Shown here piece after piece: positions 34,975-43,604 of a DNA stretch of 64,000 nucleotides (position 1 is the stretch's first letter; each line of letters opens with the position of its first letter). A model generated the notes under the pieces. It had not been told where the DNA came from. It saw only the letters and a program-made list of their open reading frames with translations, and did no database searches. Position numbers and translations under genes: made by a program. Source of the stretch: an uncultured Pelagibacteraceae bacterium (GTDB taxonomy: Bacteria; Pseudomonadota; Alphaproteobacteria; Pelagibacterales; Pelagibacteraceae); NCBI GenBank assembly GCA_902567235.1, contig CACFLX010000001.1:62001-126000 (forward strand), in the 5' to 3' direction.

Positions 34975-36261
34975 TTAGAATAGTCTTATTCTTGTGGGTA
35001 CTTTTAATATATTTTTATTTGTCTTAAATAATTTAAGGCACTTGTTAGCATCTAATTCGTTTGTTTTGTGAGTAATAATAATTATAGAGGCCTTCTTATT
35101 TTTATGGTCAGGAATTTGAATAAGTCTTTCAACAGAAATCTTTCTTTTAGCCAAAGATTGAGTAATCTGAGAAAGAACTCCAGGTTTGTCATTAACTTCA
35201 AATCGAAAATATAGAGAATTTGTGTATTTATTTAGATCGTAAGAGGAAACAAATTTACGTTTTCTATTAGAAAGACCAAAGGGAAACTTTATATTGCCTC
35301 TTAAAATAGAAAGAAGATCTGACATCAATGCGGATGAAGTAGCTCCTGGTCCTGCACCCTCACCCTGTAAAACAGTTTCACCAACAGGATCTCCATGTAA
35401 AATAACAGCATTCATAACTCCTGAAACATTTGCTATATAAGAATCTTTTTTGACAAGACACGGATGAACTCTTTCAAAAAGTTTATTATTAATTAATTCT
35501 GTAATACCCAAAAGTTTAACTCTAAAATTTAATTGATCTGCTATTTCAATATCTTTAAATTCAATATTCTCTATTCCTTCCATCAAGCAATTTTGTTTAG
35601 ATATATTTTTATTAAAAGACAAAGAAGATAAAATTCTAATCTTTGCAAAAGCATCATAACCATTTAAATCTAGCTTTGGGTTACCTGGTTCAGCATATCC
35701 AAGAATTTGAGCTTTTTTTAACACATTTGAAAATGATTGTTTAGAATTTTCCATTTCTGTTAAAATGTAATTACAAGTTCCATTTAGTATTCCATAAACT
35801 TTACTTATTTTGTTTGTTGCTAATCCTTCTTTAATTGTTCTTAGAATTGGTATGCCACCAGCAACAGATGCTTCGAATTCTAAATTAACTTTATTTTGTT
35901 CTGCTAGTTTAGATAAATAATCACCATGTTTTGATATCAAAGCTTTATTAGGTGTTATTACGTGAATTTTCTTTTTTAAAGCTATTTCAACTACTTTCTT
36001 TGAAATACCATCGGATAAACCAATGCACTCAAATAGAATATCAATTTTTTTTAATTTAAATATGGATAATGGATTCTTATAAAAGATTTTTTTATTTATT
36101 TTAAACTTCCTTTTTTTATTTTTATTTTTAGCTGAAATAGCAACAACATTAATTTTTTTTCCAGTTTTAAGTTCAATATCTTTTTTTTTTTTATTTAACT
36201 CATTAAACAAATAATTACCAATCTGGCCCAAACCTACTAATGCTATATTAATTTTCTTCAT
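34975..36261 (-). CDS. hom: Homoserine dehydrogenase
   Basis: Reduces aspartate semialdehyde to homoserine, the branch point to threonine and methionine. The 428-residue enzyme has the Rossmann start INIALVGLGQIGNYL, the catalytic block GILNGTCNYILTEME followed by AEPGNPKLDLNGYDAFAK, and a C-terminal ACT domain (FRFEVNDKPGVLSQITQSLA) implying feedback control. It lies near two metY-like genes that would consume acylated homoserine. Confidence 0.95.
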   Translation of the reverse strand: MKKINIALVGLGQIGNYLFNELNKKKKDIELKTGKKINVVAISAKNKNKKRKFKINKKIFYKNPLSIFKLKKIDILFECIGLSDGISKKVVEIALKKKIHVITPNKALISKHGDYLSKLAEQNKVNLEFEASVAGGIPILRTIKEGLATNKISKVYGILNGTCNYILTEMENSKQSFSNVLKKAQILGYAEPGNPKLDLNGYDAFAKIRILSSLSFNKNISKQNCLMEGIENIEFKDIEIADQLNFRVKLLGITELINNKLFERVHPCLVKKDSYIANVSGVMNAVILHGDPVGETVLQGEGAGPGATSSALMSDLLSILRGNIKFPFGLSNRKRKFVSSYDLNKYTNSLYFRFEVNDKPGVLSQITQSLAKRKISVERLIQIPDHKNKKASIIIITHKTNELDANKCLKLFKTNKNILKVPTRIRLF

Positions 36262-36266
36262 GTATA

Positions 36267-36470
36267 TTAATTTATATCTGGAAATTTACTATTTTTGCCA
36301 TACTCAACTATCAAAGACTTATACTCTTTGTATGATAAATCATTATTAATATCAGTAAATTTTTTATGTGCTAATTCAGCATTCTGAATATTTAAACTTG
36401 TACTTTCATTACTTGAAGTGCAAGAAAACAATAAAATAAATGATAAAATTGTAAAAATTATATTTTTCAT
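36267..36470 (-). CDS. Small putative lipoprotein
   Basis: A 67-residue product with a clear lipoprotein signal (MKNIIFTILSFILLFSC, lipobox LLFSC, Cys17), then a short hydrophilic tail. No family recognised. It overlaps the argC stop by four bases, suggesting it is translated in the argC-hom transcript. Confidence 0.6.
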   Translation of the reverse strand: MKNIIFTILSFILLFSCTSSNESTSLNIQNAELAHKKFTDINNDLSYKEYKSLIVEYGKNSKFPDIN

Positions 36471-37489
36471 ACTAATCCTTTTTTTACATTATATCCAAAA
36501 TAATAATTTAAATTTTGTACTGCTTGTCCCGCTCCTCCTTTTATCAGATTATCTATTGCTGACAAAATTATTAATTTATTCTTATGCTTTGATTTACATA
36601 CAGATATATGACAATAATTTGTGTTAATTACTTCATTAGTACTTATGTTTGAATTAATTGGAAGAATTTTAACAAATAAATCTTTTTTATAAAAGTTTTT
36701 TAATTTTGAATTAATATGTTTTATTGAAATATTTTTATTTAAATCTAAATAAATAGTACTCAAAATGCCTCTAAACATAGGAGTTAAATGTGGAGTAAAA
36801 GTAAATTCAATATTTTTTTTTGTACAATTATTTAATTCTTGCTGAATTTCAGAGTTATGTCTGTGAAAACCAATACCATAAGCACTTAAAGATTCGTACA
36901 AGTTTTTTTTAGCATATTTTTTATGCACTCCTCTACCAGCACCAGAATATCCTGATTTTGAATCAATGATAATATTAGTTGTTTTAATTAGATTGTTTTT
37001 TATCAGAGGTATTAGTGGTAATAGTATTGATGTAGGATAACAACCGGGACAAGAGATTATTTTATAACTTTTTAATTTTGTTTTAGATATTTCAGGTAAT
37101 GCATAAATACTATTCTTAATATTACTTTTTGAATTATGTTTAATTTTGTACCATTTTAAATATTCGTTTGCTGAGTTTAGTCTAAAATCAGCTGATAAAT
37201 CAATTAAGGTATTTTTTTTTAATAGTTTATTTGATATTTTTTGAGACTCACCATTAGGTAGCGCAGTAAAAACTATATCGACTTCGTTCAATAAGTTATT
37301 ATTAAATTTTATTATTTTTGGTAACTTTTTATTTTTTATACTTTTATCAAAATAATTTATTGATTTACCTATTGATGTATTTCCACATAAATATTTTATG
37401 TTTATATTTGGATGTTTTGTTAACAATTTTACTAATTGAATTCCAATATATCCAGTTGACCCAGCGATTAAAGCATTTAGCTTAGACAT
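36467..37489 (-). CDS. argC: N-acetyl-gamma-glutamyl-phosphate reductase
   Basis: Third step of arginine synthesis. The 340-residue protein has the Rossmann start ALIAGSTGYIGIQLVKLL, the active-site cysteine in ISCPGCYPTSILLPL, DSKSGYSGAGRG, and the C-terminal IDNLIKGGAGQAVQNLN, all typical of the enzyme. Located downstream of rplM-rpsI with a 33-base gap; argC after rpsI is an arrangement common in alphaproteobacteria. Confidence 0.96.
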   Translation of the reverse strand: MSKLNALIAGSTGYIGIQLVKLLTKHPNINIKYLCGNTSIGKSINYFDKSIKNKKLPKIIKFNNNLLNEVDIVFTALPNGESQKISNKLLKKNTLIDLSADFRLNSANEYLKWYKIKHNSKSNIKNSIYALPEISKTKLKSYKIISCPGCYPTSILLPLIPLIKNNLIKTTNIIIDSKSGYSGAGRGVHKKYAKKNLYESLSAYGIGFHRHNSEIQQELNNCTKKNIEFTFTPHLTPMFRGILSTIYLDLNKNISIKHINSKLKNFYKKDLFVKILPINSNISTNEVINTNYCHISVCKSKHKNKLIILSAIDNLIKGGAGQAVQNLNYYFGYNVKKGLV

Positions 37490-37522
37490 AATTTAGTATA
37501 ACAGTTGAGGTTAAAAAAGAAA

Positions 37523-37954
37523 TTATCTTTTAGAAAATTGAAAACTTCTTCTAGCTTTTCTATGACCATATTTCTTTCTTTCTACTGATCTAGAATCCCT
37601 AGTGGTTAATTTTTCTTTTTTTAAAGTAGATTTTAATTCTGCATCAAACATTAATAATGCTTTTGATATACCATGAACCATAGCACCTACTTGACCTGTT
37701 AATCCTCCTCCTCTAACATTACATCTCACATCATAATTAGTAGGTTGGTTTATAACTTCAAAAGGTCTTAATAGTAGCATCTTGTGATTTGCTCTTTTAA
37801 AATAGTCTTCATAATTTCTTCCATTGACATAAATTTTTCCTGATCCTTTTTTAAGCCATATTTTTGCAATTGAAGTTTTTCTTCTTCCAGTAGCATATTT
37901 ACTATCTTTGAAATCTAATTTTATTTTTTCTGACTTATTGGCTGATGCTTCCAT
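37523..37954 (-). CDS. rpsI: Ribosomal protein S9
   Basis: A small-subunit protein contacting the P-site tRNA. The 143-residue product shows YATGRRKTSIAKIWLKKGSGKIYVNG, the NVRGGGLTGQVGAMVHGISKAL core and the basic tail RKKYGHRKARRSFQFSKR ending in the conserved Lys-Arg. The N-terminal 18-residue extension is within the range for alphaproteobacteria. Follows rplM after a single base. Confidence 0.97.
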   Translation of the reverse strand: MEASANKSEKIKLDFKDSKYATGRRKTSIAKIWLKKGSGKIYVNGRNYEDYFKRANHKMLLLRPFEVINQPTNYDVRCNVRGGGLTGQVGAMVHGISKALLMFDAELKSTLKKEKLTTRDSRSVERKKYGHRKARRSFQFSKR

Positions 37955-37955
37955 A

Positions 37956-38414
37956 TTAAATTCTAGCTATATTTTTACTGTTTAATTTTGATAGATCTAT
38001 TACTTTTGGATTTTGAGCAGAATGAGGATGATCAGAACCTGAATAAATTTTTAATTTAGTTAATTGTTTTCTTCCAAGAACTCCTGTTGGTAGCATTCTT
38101 TTTACAGCAAGTTTTAGCGCTTCGCCTGGTTTTTTTTCATAGAGTTTTTCTGGAGTTGTTTCTTTTATTCCGCCTGGATATCCAGTATGTCTATAATATT
38201 TTTTATTTTGAAACTTTTTTCCAGTAAATTTAATTTGCTCTATATTTTTAACTACCACAAAGTCACCGTGATCCATATGAGGGGTATAAGTATTTTTATT
38301 TTTCCCTCTTATTATTTTTGATATAATTGTTGCTAATCTGCCCACTACAGCATTTTTAGCATCAATTTCATACCAATCGCATTTAATCTCACTATTTTTA
38401 ACAAATTTAGTCAT
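37956..38414 (-). CDS. rplM: Ribosomal protein L13
   Basis: A 152-residue large-subunit protein: WYEIDAKNAVVGRLATIISKIIRGKNK, then HMDHGDFVVVKNIEQIKFTGKK, YRHTGYPGGIKE and VKRMLPTGVLGRKQLTKLKIYSGSDHPHSAQNP. A further in-frame ATG lies 39 bases upstream (38453), but the conserved N-terminus of L13 fits the ATG at 38412-38414. First gene of the rplM-rpsI unit, divergent from a metY-like gene. Confidence 0.96.
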   Translation of the reverse strand: MTKFVKNSEIKCDWYEIDAKNAVVGRLATIISKIIRGKNKNTYTPHMDHGDFVVVKNIEQIKFTGKKFQNKKYYRHTGYPGGIKETTPEKLYEKKPGEALKLAVKRMLPTGVLGRKQLTKLKIYSGSDHPHSAQNPKVIDLSKLNSKNIARI

Positions 38415-38503
38415 AGCTGCGGGATTAATACTTATAAAAGGTAATATTGTCAAATTATATTAATATTGATAGTAATTGTAAGGTTTAAGTGTGGGGTAAA
38501 CAG

Positions 38504-38515
38504 AGTAAATTTACT
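38504..38515. promoter_or_regulatory. 12-base perfect palindrome upstream of the first metY-like gene
   Basis: AGTAAATTTACT reads the same on both strands and lies 30 bases ahead of the start codon, in the divergent spacer with rplM. It may be an operator. In DNA this AT-rich, chance is a real alternative. Confidence 0.25.
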
Positions 38516-38545
38516 AAAATTATTATAACATAACAGGAGAAATAC

Positions 38546-39877
38546 ATGAGTGATAAAAAAAAAGGACCAGAAAGTAAAACATATAAATTTGATACTTTAA
38601 GTTTACATGCTGGTTATCAACCTCACAAAAATGCAGGATCAAGACAAGTACCAATCTATCAAACAACATCATACCTTTTTGATGATGTTGATCATGCAGC
38701 AGCTCTTTTTAATCTTGAAAGAGGTGGACATATATATAGCAGAATTTCAAATCCTACAGTTGGAGTTTTAGAAGAAAGAGTTGCATCTCTTGAAGGTGGG
38801 ACTGCAGCTTTAGCTACATCGTCTGGTATGAGCGCAATATTTTTAACCGTAATGACTTTATGTGAAGCTGGAGATCATCTTGTTGTATCATCTCAACTTT
38901 ATGGAGGTACCGTAAATTTATTTAGACTAACATTGCCAAAATTTGGTATTAAATGTACTTTTGTGAAACCCCGTGACACCGAAGGTTTTAAAAAAGCAAT
39001 TCAAAAAAACACTAAAGGAATATTTGGTGAGCTTGTAGGTAATCCTGGTAATGAAATTATGAATATGCCTGAAATTGCAAAAATTGCTCATGACGCAGGT
39101 ATACCTTTGATGGTCGATGCTACATATCAAACACCTTATCTTTGTAAGCCATTTGAACATGGTGCTGATATTGTAATACATTCATTAACTAAATGGATGG
39201 CTGGACACGGCTCTTCTATGGCAGGGATTTTAGTTGAAGGAGGAAATTTTGATTGGATGCAAAATGATAAATTTCCAACAATGACAAAACCTTATGAGGG
39301 ATACCATGGATTATCATTTGCCGAAGAATTTGGACCTACTGCCTTTACAATGAAAGCAAGAGCTGAAGGAATGAGAGATTTTGGTCCTTGTTTAAGCCCA
39401 CAAAATGCTTGGAATGTTCTTCAAGGTATAGAAACTTTATCCGTAAGAATGAAAAAACATTGTTCAAACGCTGAAGAAATGGTTAAATATTTATTAGGTC
39501 ATGAAAGTGTTGCCTGGGTGTCACATCCAAGTGTTCCGGATCATCCTGATCATGCGCTAGCAAAAAAACTATTACCTAATGGTCGTGGATCAATGATAGC
39601 ATTTGGTATTAAGGGCGGAAAAGATGCAGGAGTTGCATTTATAAATAGTGTTAAACTTGCTTCTCACCTTGCAAATGTTGGTGATACCAGAACTTTAGTA
39701 ATTCATCCTGCATCAGGAACTCATTCACAAATGGATGAAGCAACTTTAAAATTTGCTGGTCTATCTCATGATATGATTAGATTATCAGTTGGAATTGAAG
39801 ATATAGAAGATATTAAAAATGATTTTGAAGTTGGATTTAGAGCAGCTAGAAAACCAAGACTTGTTTCAAATCAATGA
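38546..39877 (+). CDS. O-acetylhomoserine sulfhydrylase-like Cys/Met metabolism PLP enzyme (first paralogue)
   Basis: A 443-residue gamma-family PLP enzyme: SLHAGYQPHKNAGSRQVPIY, SRISNPTVGVLEERVASLEGG, SSQLYGGTVNLFRLTLPKFGI, and the PLP lysine in HSLTKWMAGHG. The conserved VDNT before the lysine region is VDATYQTPY here, and the loop GELVGNPGNE differs from the AETLPNP of the second paralogue, hinting at a different substrate. It has a good ribosome-binding site (AGGAG, 38535-38539). Likely forms homocysteine or methionine from acylhomoserine and sulfide or methanethiol, but this is inference. Confidence 0.85.
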   Translation: MSDKKKGPESKTYKFDTLSLHAGYQPHKNAGSRQVPIYQTTSYLFDDVDHAAALFNLERGGHIYSRISNPTVGVLEERVASLEGGTAALATSSGMSAIFLTVMTLCEAGDHLVVSSQLYGGTVNLFRLTLPKFGIKCTFVKPRDTEGFKKAIQKNTKGIFGELVGNPGNEIMNMPEIAKIAHDAGIPLMVDATYQTPYLCKPFEHGADIVIHSLTKWMAGHGSSMAGILVEGGNFDWMQNDKFPTMTKPYEGYHGLSFAEEFGPTAFTMKARAEGMRDFGPCLSPQNAWNVLQGIETLSVRMKKHCSNAEEMVKYLLGHESVAWVSHPSVPDHPDHALAKKLLPNGRGSMIAFGIKGGKDAGVAFINSVKLASHLANVGDTRTLVIHPASGTHSQMDEATLKFAGLSHDMIRLSVGIEDIEDIKNDFEVGFRAARKPRLVSNQ

Positions 39878-40689
39878 AATTCAAAGTAAATGGACATGAG
39901 GTATTCGCCTCTACCGGTGGACGACCATTTGACAAAAATAAACCTCTAATTATTTTTGTACATGGGAGTGGCTTAACTCACATGACATGGGTTCTTCAGA
40001 CTAGATATTTTGCTTTTCATGGTTATACCTGTTTGGCTTTAGATATGCCTGGACATGGGTTGTCTGGTGGTAAGAGCTTAAAATCAATTGAAGATATGGC
40101 TGATTGGATTAGTAGTGTTATAGATTCGGTTGGATATAAAGAAGCATCTTTGGTTGGTCATTCTCAAGGTTGTTTAGTTACAATTGAGTGTACTGCAAGA
40201 TATCCTGATAAAATTAAAACATTGAGTTTAATGGGCGGTGCTGGAGCTATACCTATGAACCCAGATCTATTAGCTCTTGCTGAAAGTGGAGATCCAAAGG
40301 CAGTAGATTTAATGATGGATTGGGCACATGGCCCAGCTGGCCATTTTGGTGGCCACCCAGTTCCAGGATTATATCATATAAATACTGGGGGCATGTTAGC
40401 TAAATCAAGGACTATAAAAGATACTCTTGCTGTAGATTTTCGAGCATGTGATAATTACAAAAATGGATTTGAAGCTGCTAAAAAAATTAAAATACCAACA
40501 TTATCTATACTCGCTACAGACGATAAAATGTGTCCCGTAAAAGAAGGTAAAAAGTTAGCTGATTTAATTGAAGGAAGTAAAGTTGATATTATTGATAATT
40601 GTGGTCATATGATGCTGCTTGAAGAAGCAGATAGAGTTTTAAAAGTATTAAAATCTTTTATTACAACCAATTATCCTTCAAAACATTAA
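39874..40689 (+). CDS. Alpha/beta-hydrolase fold protein
   Basis: A 271-residue single-domain hydrolase. Visible are the oxyanion region FVHGSGLTHMTWVLQ, nucleophile elbow GHSQGC (Ser in VGHSQGCLVTIECTAR), the acid region LATDDKMCP and the catalytic His in DNCGHMMLLEEADRVL. It overlaps the first metY-like gene by four bases and lies before the second. It is too short for a typical MetX homoserine acetyltransferase (about 370 residues). Placement suggests a role with sulfur amino-acid substrates. Confidence 0.8.
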   Translation: MKFKVNGHEVFASTGGRPFDKNKPLIIFVHGSGLTHMTWVLQTRYFAFHGYTCLALDMPGHGLSGGKSLKSIEDMADWISSVIDSVGYKEASLVGHSQGCLVTIECTARYPDKIKTLSLMGGAGAIPMNPDLLALAESGDPKAVDLMMDWAHGPAGHFGGHPVPGLYHINTGGMLAKSRTIKDTLAVDFRACDNYKNGFEAAKKIKIPTLSILATDDKMCPVKEGKKLADLIEGSKVDIIDNCGHMMLLEEADRVLKVLKSFITTNYPSKH

Positions 40690-40693
40690 TAAA

Positions 40694-40748
40694 TTTTAAG
40701 CTTGATTGTAATCCTCAGTTAAAGGAGAATATTGAAAAATAAAGGAGG
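40694..40748 (+). promoter_or_regulatory. Candidate SAM-II/SAM-V-like riboswitch before the second metY-like gene
   Basis: A 5-pair stem TTTAA/TTAAA (40695-40699 with 40719-40723) encloses a 19-base loop containing GATTGTAATCCTC. The tail AATATTGAAAAATAAAGGAGG contains the ribosome-binding site, whose GAGG can pair with CCTC (40713-40716) of the loop as a pseudoknot. This H-type layout, length and A-rich tail resemble SAM-II, and SAM-V riboswitches are reported before metY in SAR11. The sequence match is only partial. Confidence 0.42.
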
Positions 40749-40754
40749 AGAACA

Positions 40755-42074
40755 ATGAGTAAAAACCCAGAAACTATTGCTTTACACGGTGGTGATTACA
40801 GAAGTGACCCAGCTACAACAGCTGTAGCAGTGCCATTATATAGAACAACTTCATATCAATTTAATGATACAGGTCATGCAGCAAATTTATTTGCACTTAA
40901 AGAGTTTGGAAACATTTATACGCGAATAATGAATCCAACTAATGATGTTTTAGAAAAAAGAGTTGCAGCTCTAGAAGGAGGTTTGGCAGCTTTAACTGTC
41001 GGTTCAGGACAAGCAGCGTCAACATTTGCTATTATGAATGTGTGCCAATCTGGAGATAATTTTATTAGTTCAACTGATTTATATGGTGGAACAGTAAACT
41101 TGTTTACACATACATTAAAGAAATTAGGTATAGAATGTAGATATGCAGATCCAGCTGATCCAAAAAACTTTGAAAAACTTATAGATGAAAAAACAAGATG
41201 TTTTTATGCAGAAACATTGCCAAATCCATATCTTAGGGTATTTCCAATAAAAGAGGTGGCTGATATTGGTAGAAAACACAATATACCTTTAATAATGGAT
41301 AACACAGCGTCACCTGTTATTTGTAAACCACTAGAACATGGTGCAGCAGTTGTCGTTCATTCATTAACTAAATTTATTGGTGGTCATGGAACTGTAATAG
41401 GTGGTTGTTTGGTAGATGGAGGAAACTTTGACTGGACAGCTGATCCCAAAAGACAACCCTTGTTTAATGAACCAGATATGAGTTACGGTGGAGCTAAATG
41501 GGGAGAAGTTGTACCTCAATTAACTGGAGCAAATGTATCATTTGCAATAAGAGCAAGAGTTTGTTTATTAAGAGATTTGGGTGCACCATTAGCACCTGAT
41601 AATGCCTGGGGTATTATACAAGGATTAGAAACTGCTCCTTTGAGAATGAAACAACATTGTTCAAATGCTGAAAAGACTGTTGACTTTTTAAAAAAACACA
41701 AAAATGTTGAAAGAGTCATTTACCCTACTCTTCATGAAGGAGAGATCGCAGCAAGATCTAAAAAATACTTCAAAGGTGGTAATGGAGCATTAGTAGGTAT
41801 TGAGGTTAAAGGTGGTGTTGAAGCAGGTAAAAAATTTATTGAATCGTTAAAAATGTTTTACCATGTAGCTAACATAGGAGACGCAAGAAGCTTAGCAATT
41901 CACCCAGCTACAACAACACATAGTCAGTTGACAGAGGAAGAACTTTTAGCAGCAGGTGTAACGCCTGGTTATGTAAGATTGTCTATTGGTATTGAACATC
42001 CTGATGATATTATTGCTGATTTAGATCAAGCTTTAAATAGCTCGGGCAAACCTAACTTGAAAGCTGTTGGTTAG
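40755..42074 (+). CDS. metY: O-acetylhomoserine aminocarboxypropyltransferase/sulfhydrylase (second paralogue)
   Basis: A 439-residue Cys/Met metabolism PLP enzyme: ETIALHGGDYRSDPATTAVAVPLYRTTSYQF, TRIMNPTNDVLEKRVAALEGG, DLYGGTVNLF, the motif MDNTASPVICKPLEHGA and PLP lysine in HSLTKFIGGHGT. Makes homocysteine from O-acetylhomoserine and sulfide, or methionine from methanethiol. The strong Shine-Dalgarno (GGAGGAG) sits inside the candidate riboswitch. Its 3' end overlaps the convergent ctaA by 23 bases. The better MetY match of the two paralogues. Confidence 0.9.
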   Translation: MSKNPETIALHGGDYRSDPATTAVAVPLYRTTSYQFNDTGHAANLFALKEFGNIYTRIMNPTNDVLEKRVAALEGGLAALTVGSGQAASTFAIMNVCQSGDNFISSTDLYGGTVNLFTHTLKKLGIECRYADPADPKNFEKLIDEKTRCFYAETLPNPYLRVFPIKEVADIGRKHNIPLIMDNTASPVICKPLEHGAAVVVHSLTKFIGGHGTVIGGCLVDGGNFDWTADPKRQPLFNEPDMSYGGAKWGEVVPQLTGANVSFAIRARVCLLRDLGAPLAPDNAWGIIQGLETAPLRMKQHCSNAEKTVDFLKKHKNVERVIYPTLHEGEIAARSKKYFKGGNGALVGIEVKGGVEAGKKFIESLKMFYHVANIGDARSLAIHPATTTHSQLTEEELLAAGVTPGYVRLSIGIEHPDDIIADLDQALNSSGKPNLKAVG

Positions 42075-43077
42075 AATTTAAATAGAGTAGATAAACTGAG
42101 GAACTGACTAAAAAGATTGAACTTAATTGGTGCATAGATGCTAAAAATATCTGTGCACCATATAATAAAGTAAATATACCTAATATAATTTGAATTAATA
42201 AAAATATACCAACAATATTAATTGCTAAATATAAATTTTTTAATTTAAATCTATAAATTTTAATAATTATAAAAAGAAAAAATAATAAAATTACATACGC
42301 TAAATTTCTGTGCATAAATTGTACAAGAGATGGATCGCTAAAAGCTGAAAACTTAAACATATTTATAAAATTATTATCATCAGGAAAGTATGAAGAGCCC
42401 ATCAAAGGCCAGGAATTGTAAATTTGTCCAGCATCCATACCAGAAACAAAAGCGCCAATTATAATTTGACAAAAAATAAATAATAAAAAAAATAAAGGTA
42501 AGTAATAATTTATTTTACCATTTATATTTTTGTTAATTTTTAAAGTAAAATAATTCCATAATATTAAAGATAATATTAAAAAGGCTATTACTAGATGAAT
42601 AGACAAACGGAAATGACTTACATCAACTCTATCAACTAAACCACTAGAAACCATATACCAACCAATGAATCCTTGGAAACATATTAAAAGGAAAATAATA
42701 TACAAATTTAATAACTTCTTAAAACCTTCTTTAAATGTAAAAAATAATAATGGCAGCAAAAATAATATACCTATAACTCTTCCTAAAAATCTGTGTGCCC
42801 ATTCCCACCAGAAAATTACTTTGAACTCCTGCATAGTCATAGAATAATTTTGCTCAGTAAATTCTGGGATTTTTTTATATAAATCAAAATAATAAATCCA
42901 ATCATTATTATTTAAAGGAGGTAAAAAACCAGAAAAAAGTTGCCATTGTGTTATTGATAGTCCAGAATCAGTTAGTCGAGTCAAACCACCAACGACTATC
43001 ATAAGTGAAATTATCCAAAACATTAATGCTAACCAAAAAGAAATATAATTTTTTGTAATATTATTTTCTATGTACAT
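42052..43077 (-). CDS. ctaA: Heme A synthase (COX15/CtaA)
   Basis: Oxidises heme O to heme A for the aa3 cytochrome oxidase. The 341-residue protein has about eight membrane spans, with the family blocks VGGLTRLTDSGLSITQWQ, FKVIFWWEWAHRFLGRVIG, GFIGWYMVSSGL, HLVIAFLILS and VQFMHRNLAYV carrying the heme-binding histidines. Length typical of the alphaproteobacterial COX15 type. Divergent from the chorismate mutase gene. Confidence 0.95.
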   Translation of the reverse strand: MYIENNITKNYISFWLALMFWIISLMIVVGGLTRLTDSGLSITQWQLFSGFLPPLNNNDWIYYFDLYKKIPEFTEQNYSMTMQEFKVIFWWEWAHRFLGRVIGILFLLPLLFFTFKEGFKKLLNLYIIFLLICFQGFIGWYMVSSGLVDRVDVSHFRLSIHLVIAFLILSLILWNYFTLKINKNINGKINYYLPLFFLLFIFCQIIIGAFVSGMDAGQIYNSWPLMGSSYFPDDNNFINMFKFSAFSDPSLVQFMHRNLAYVILLFFLFIIIKIYRFKLKNLYLAINIVGIFLLIQIILGIFTLLYGAQIFLASMHQLSSIFLVSSSVYLLYLNSNQQLSS

Positions 43078-43120
43078 ATTTAGATAAATATAATAATTAT
43101 AGACTAATCCAACTGATTTA

Positions 43121-43411
43121 ATGTCGCCAATTAATAAAAAAAAATTAAAAAAATTAAGACAAAGATTAGATAAACTAGATAATTCATTTATTTATCTAAT
43201 TAAGAAAAGAACAAAATTAGTAAAAGAAGTTTTAAAACTTAAACAACATAAAAATGAAATTGTAGATAAAAAAAGAATTAAAGTTATTCTCACACAAATA
43301 AGAAAAAAATCTATAAAAAATAATATAGATCCAAAGATAACTAATCGTATTTGGAAAAATATGATTATGTCTTATATTGATTACGAGAGAAGAAATTTCA
43401 AAAAAAAATAA
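43121..43411 (+). CDS. Chorismate mutase (AroQ type)
   Basis: Converts chorismate to prephenate. A 96-residue all-helical, single-domain AroQ-class enzyme: LKKLRQRLDKLDNSFIYLIKKRTKLVKEVLKLK at the N-terminus provides the Arg and Lys ligands, with DKKRIKVILTQIRKK and a third helix IWKNMIMSYIDYERRNF. No prephenate dehydratase domain. The stop abuts the convergent rpmG stop. Confidence 0.85.
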   Translation: MSPINKKKLKKLRQRLDKLDNSFIYLIKKRTKLVKEVLKLKQHKNEIVDKKRIKVILTQIRKKSIKNNIDPKITNRIWKNMIMSYIDYERRNFKKK

Positions 43412-43603
43412 TTATTTACTATGTGGTGGGAGTTTTTTTTCTACAAAAATTTCATGTTTTCTTGAAGCAGGATTATATTTTTTTGCTTTTAATTTAATTT
43501 TAGCTTTTTCACCACCTGCAGGTTTTTTCACATAATAAAAAAAAGGACTATCAGGTTTTGATTCAGGAACTAATCTTACCTTAACATGAGTTTTTTTTGC
43601 CAT
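43412..43603 (-). CDS. rpmG: Ribosomal protein L33
   Basis: A 63-residue product with the L33 signature: MAKKTHVKVRLVPESK, FFYYVKKPAGG, and KKYNPASRKHEIFVEKK. It is the cysteine-free (non-zinc) form and slightly longer than the usual 55 residues, mainly from an insertion after KKPAGG. It is one base downstream of the MerR-like gene. Confidence 0.9.
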   Translation of the reverse strand: MAKKTHVKVRLVPESKPDSPFFYYVKKPAGGEKAKIKLKAKKYNPASRKHEIFVEKKLPPHSK

Positions 43604-43604
43604 A

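Noticed and set aside
38461-38545. A second SAM riboswitch before the first metY-like gene.
   Set aside because: A GTTTA/TAAAC stem exists, but I found no upstream partner for the ribosome-binding site and no SAM-II/V-like core.
43412-43603. Alternative reading of the L33 gene as a non-ribosomal small basic protein because of its insertion.
   Set aside because: The KKYNPASRKHEIFVEKK signature and N-terminal KVRLV strand are diagnostic for L33.
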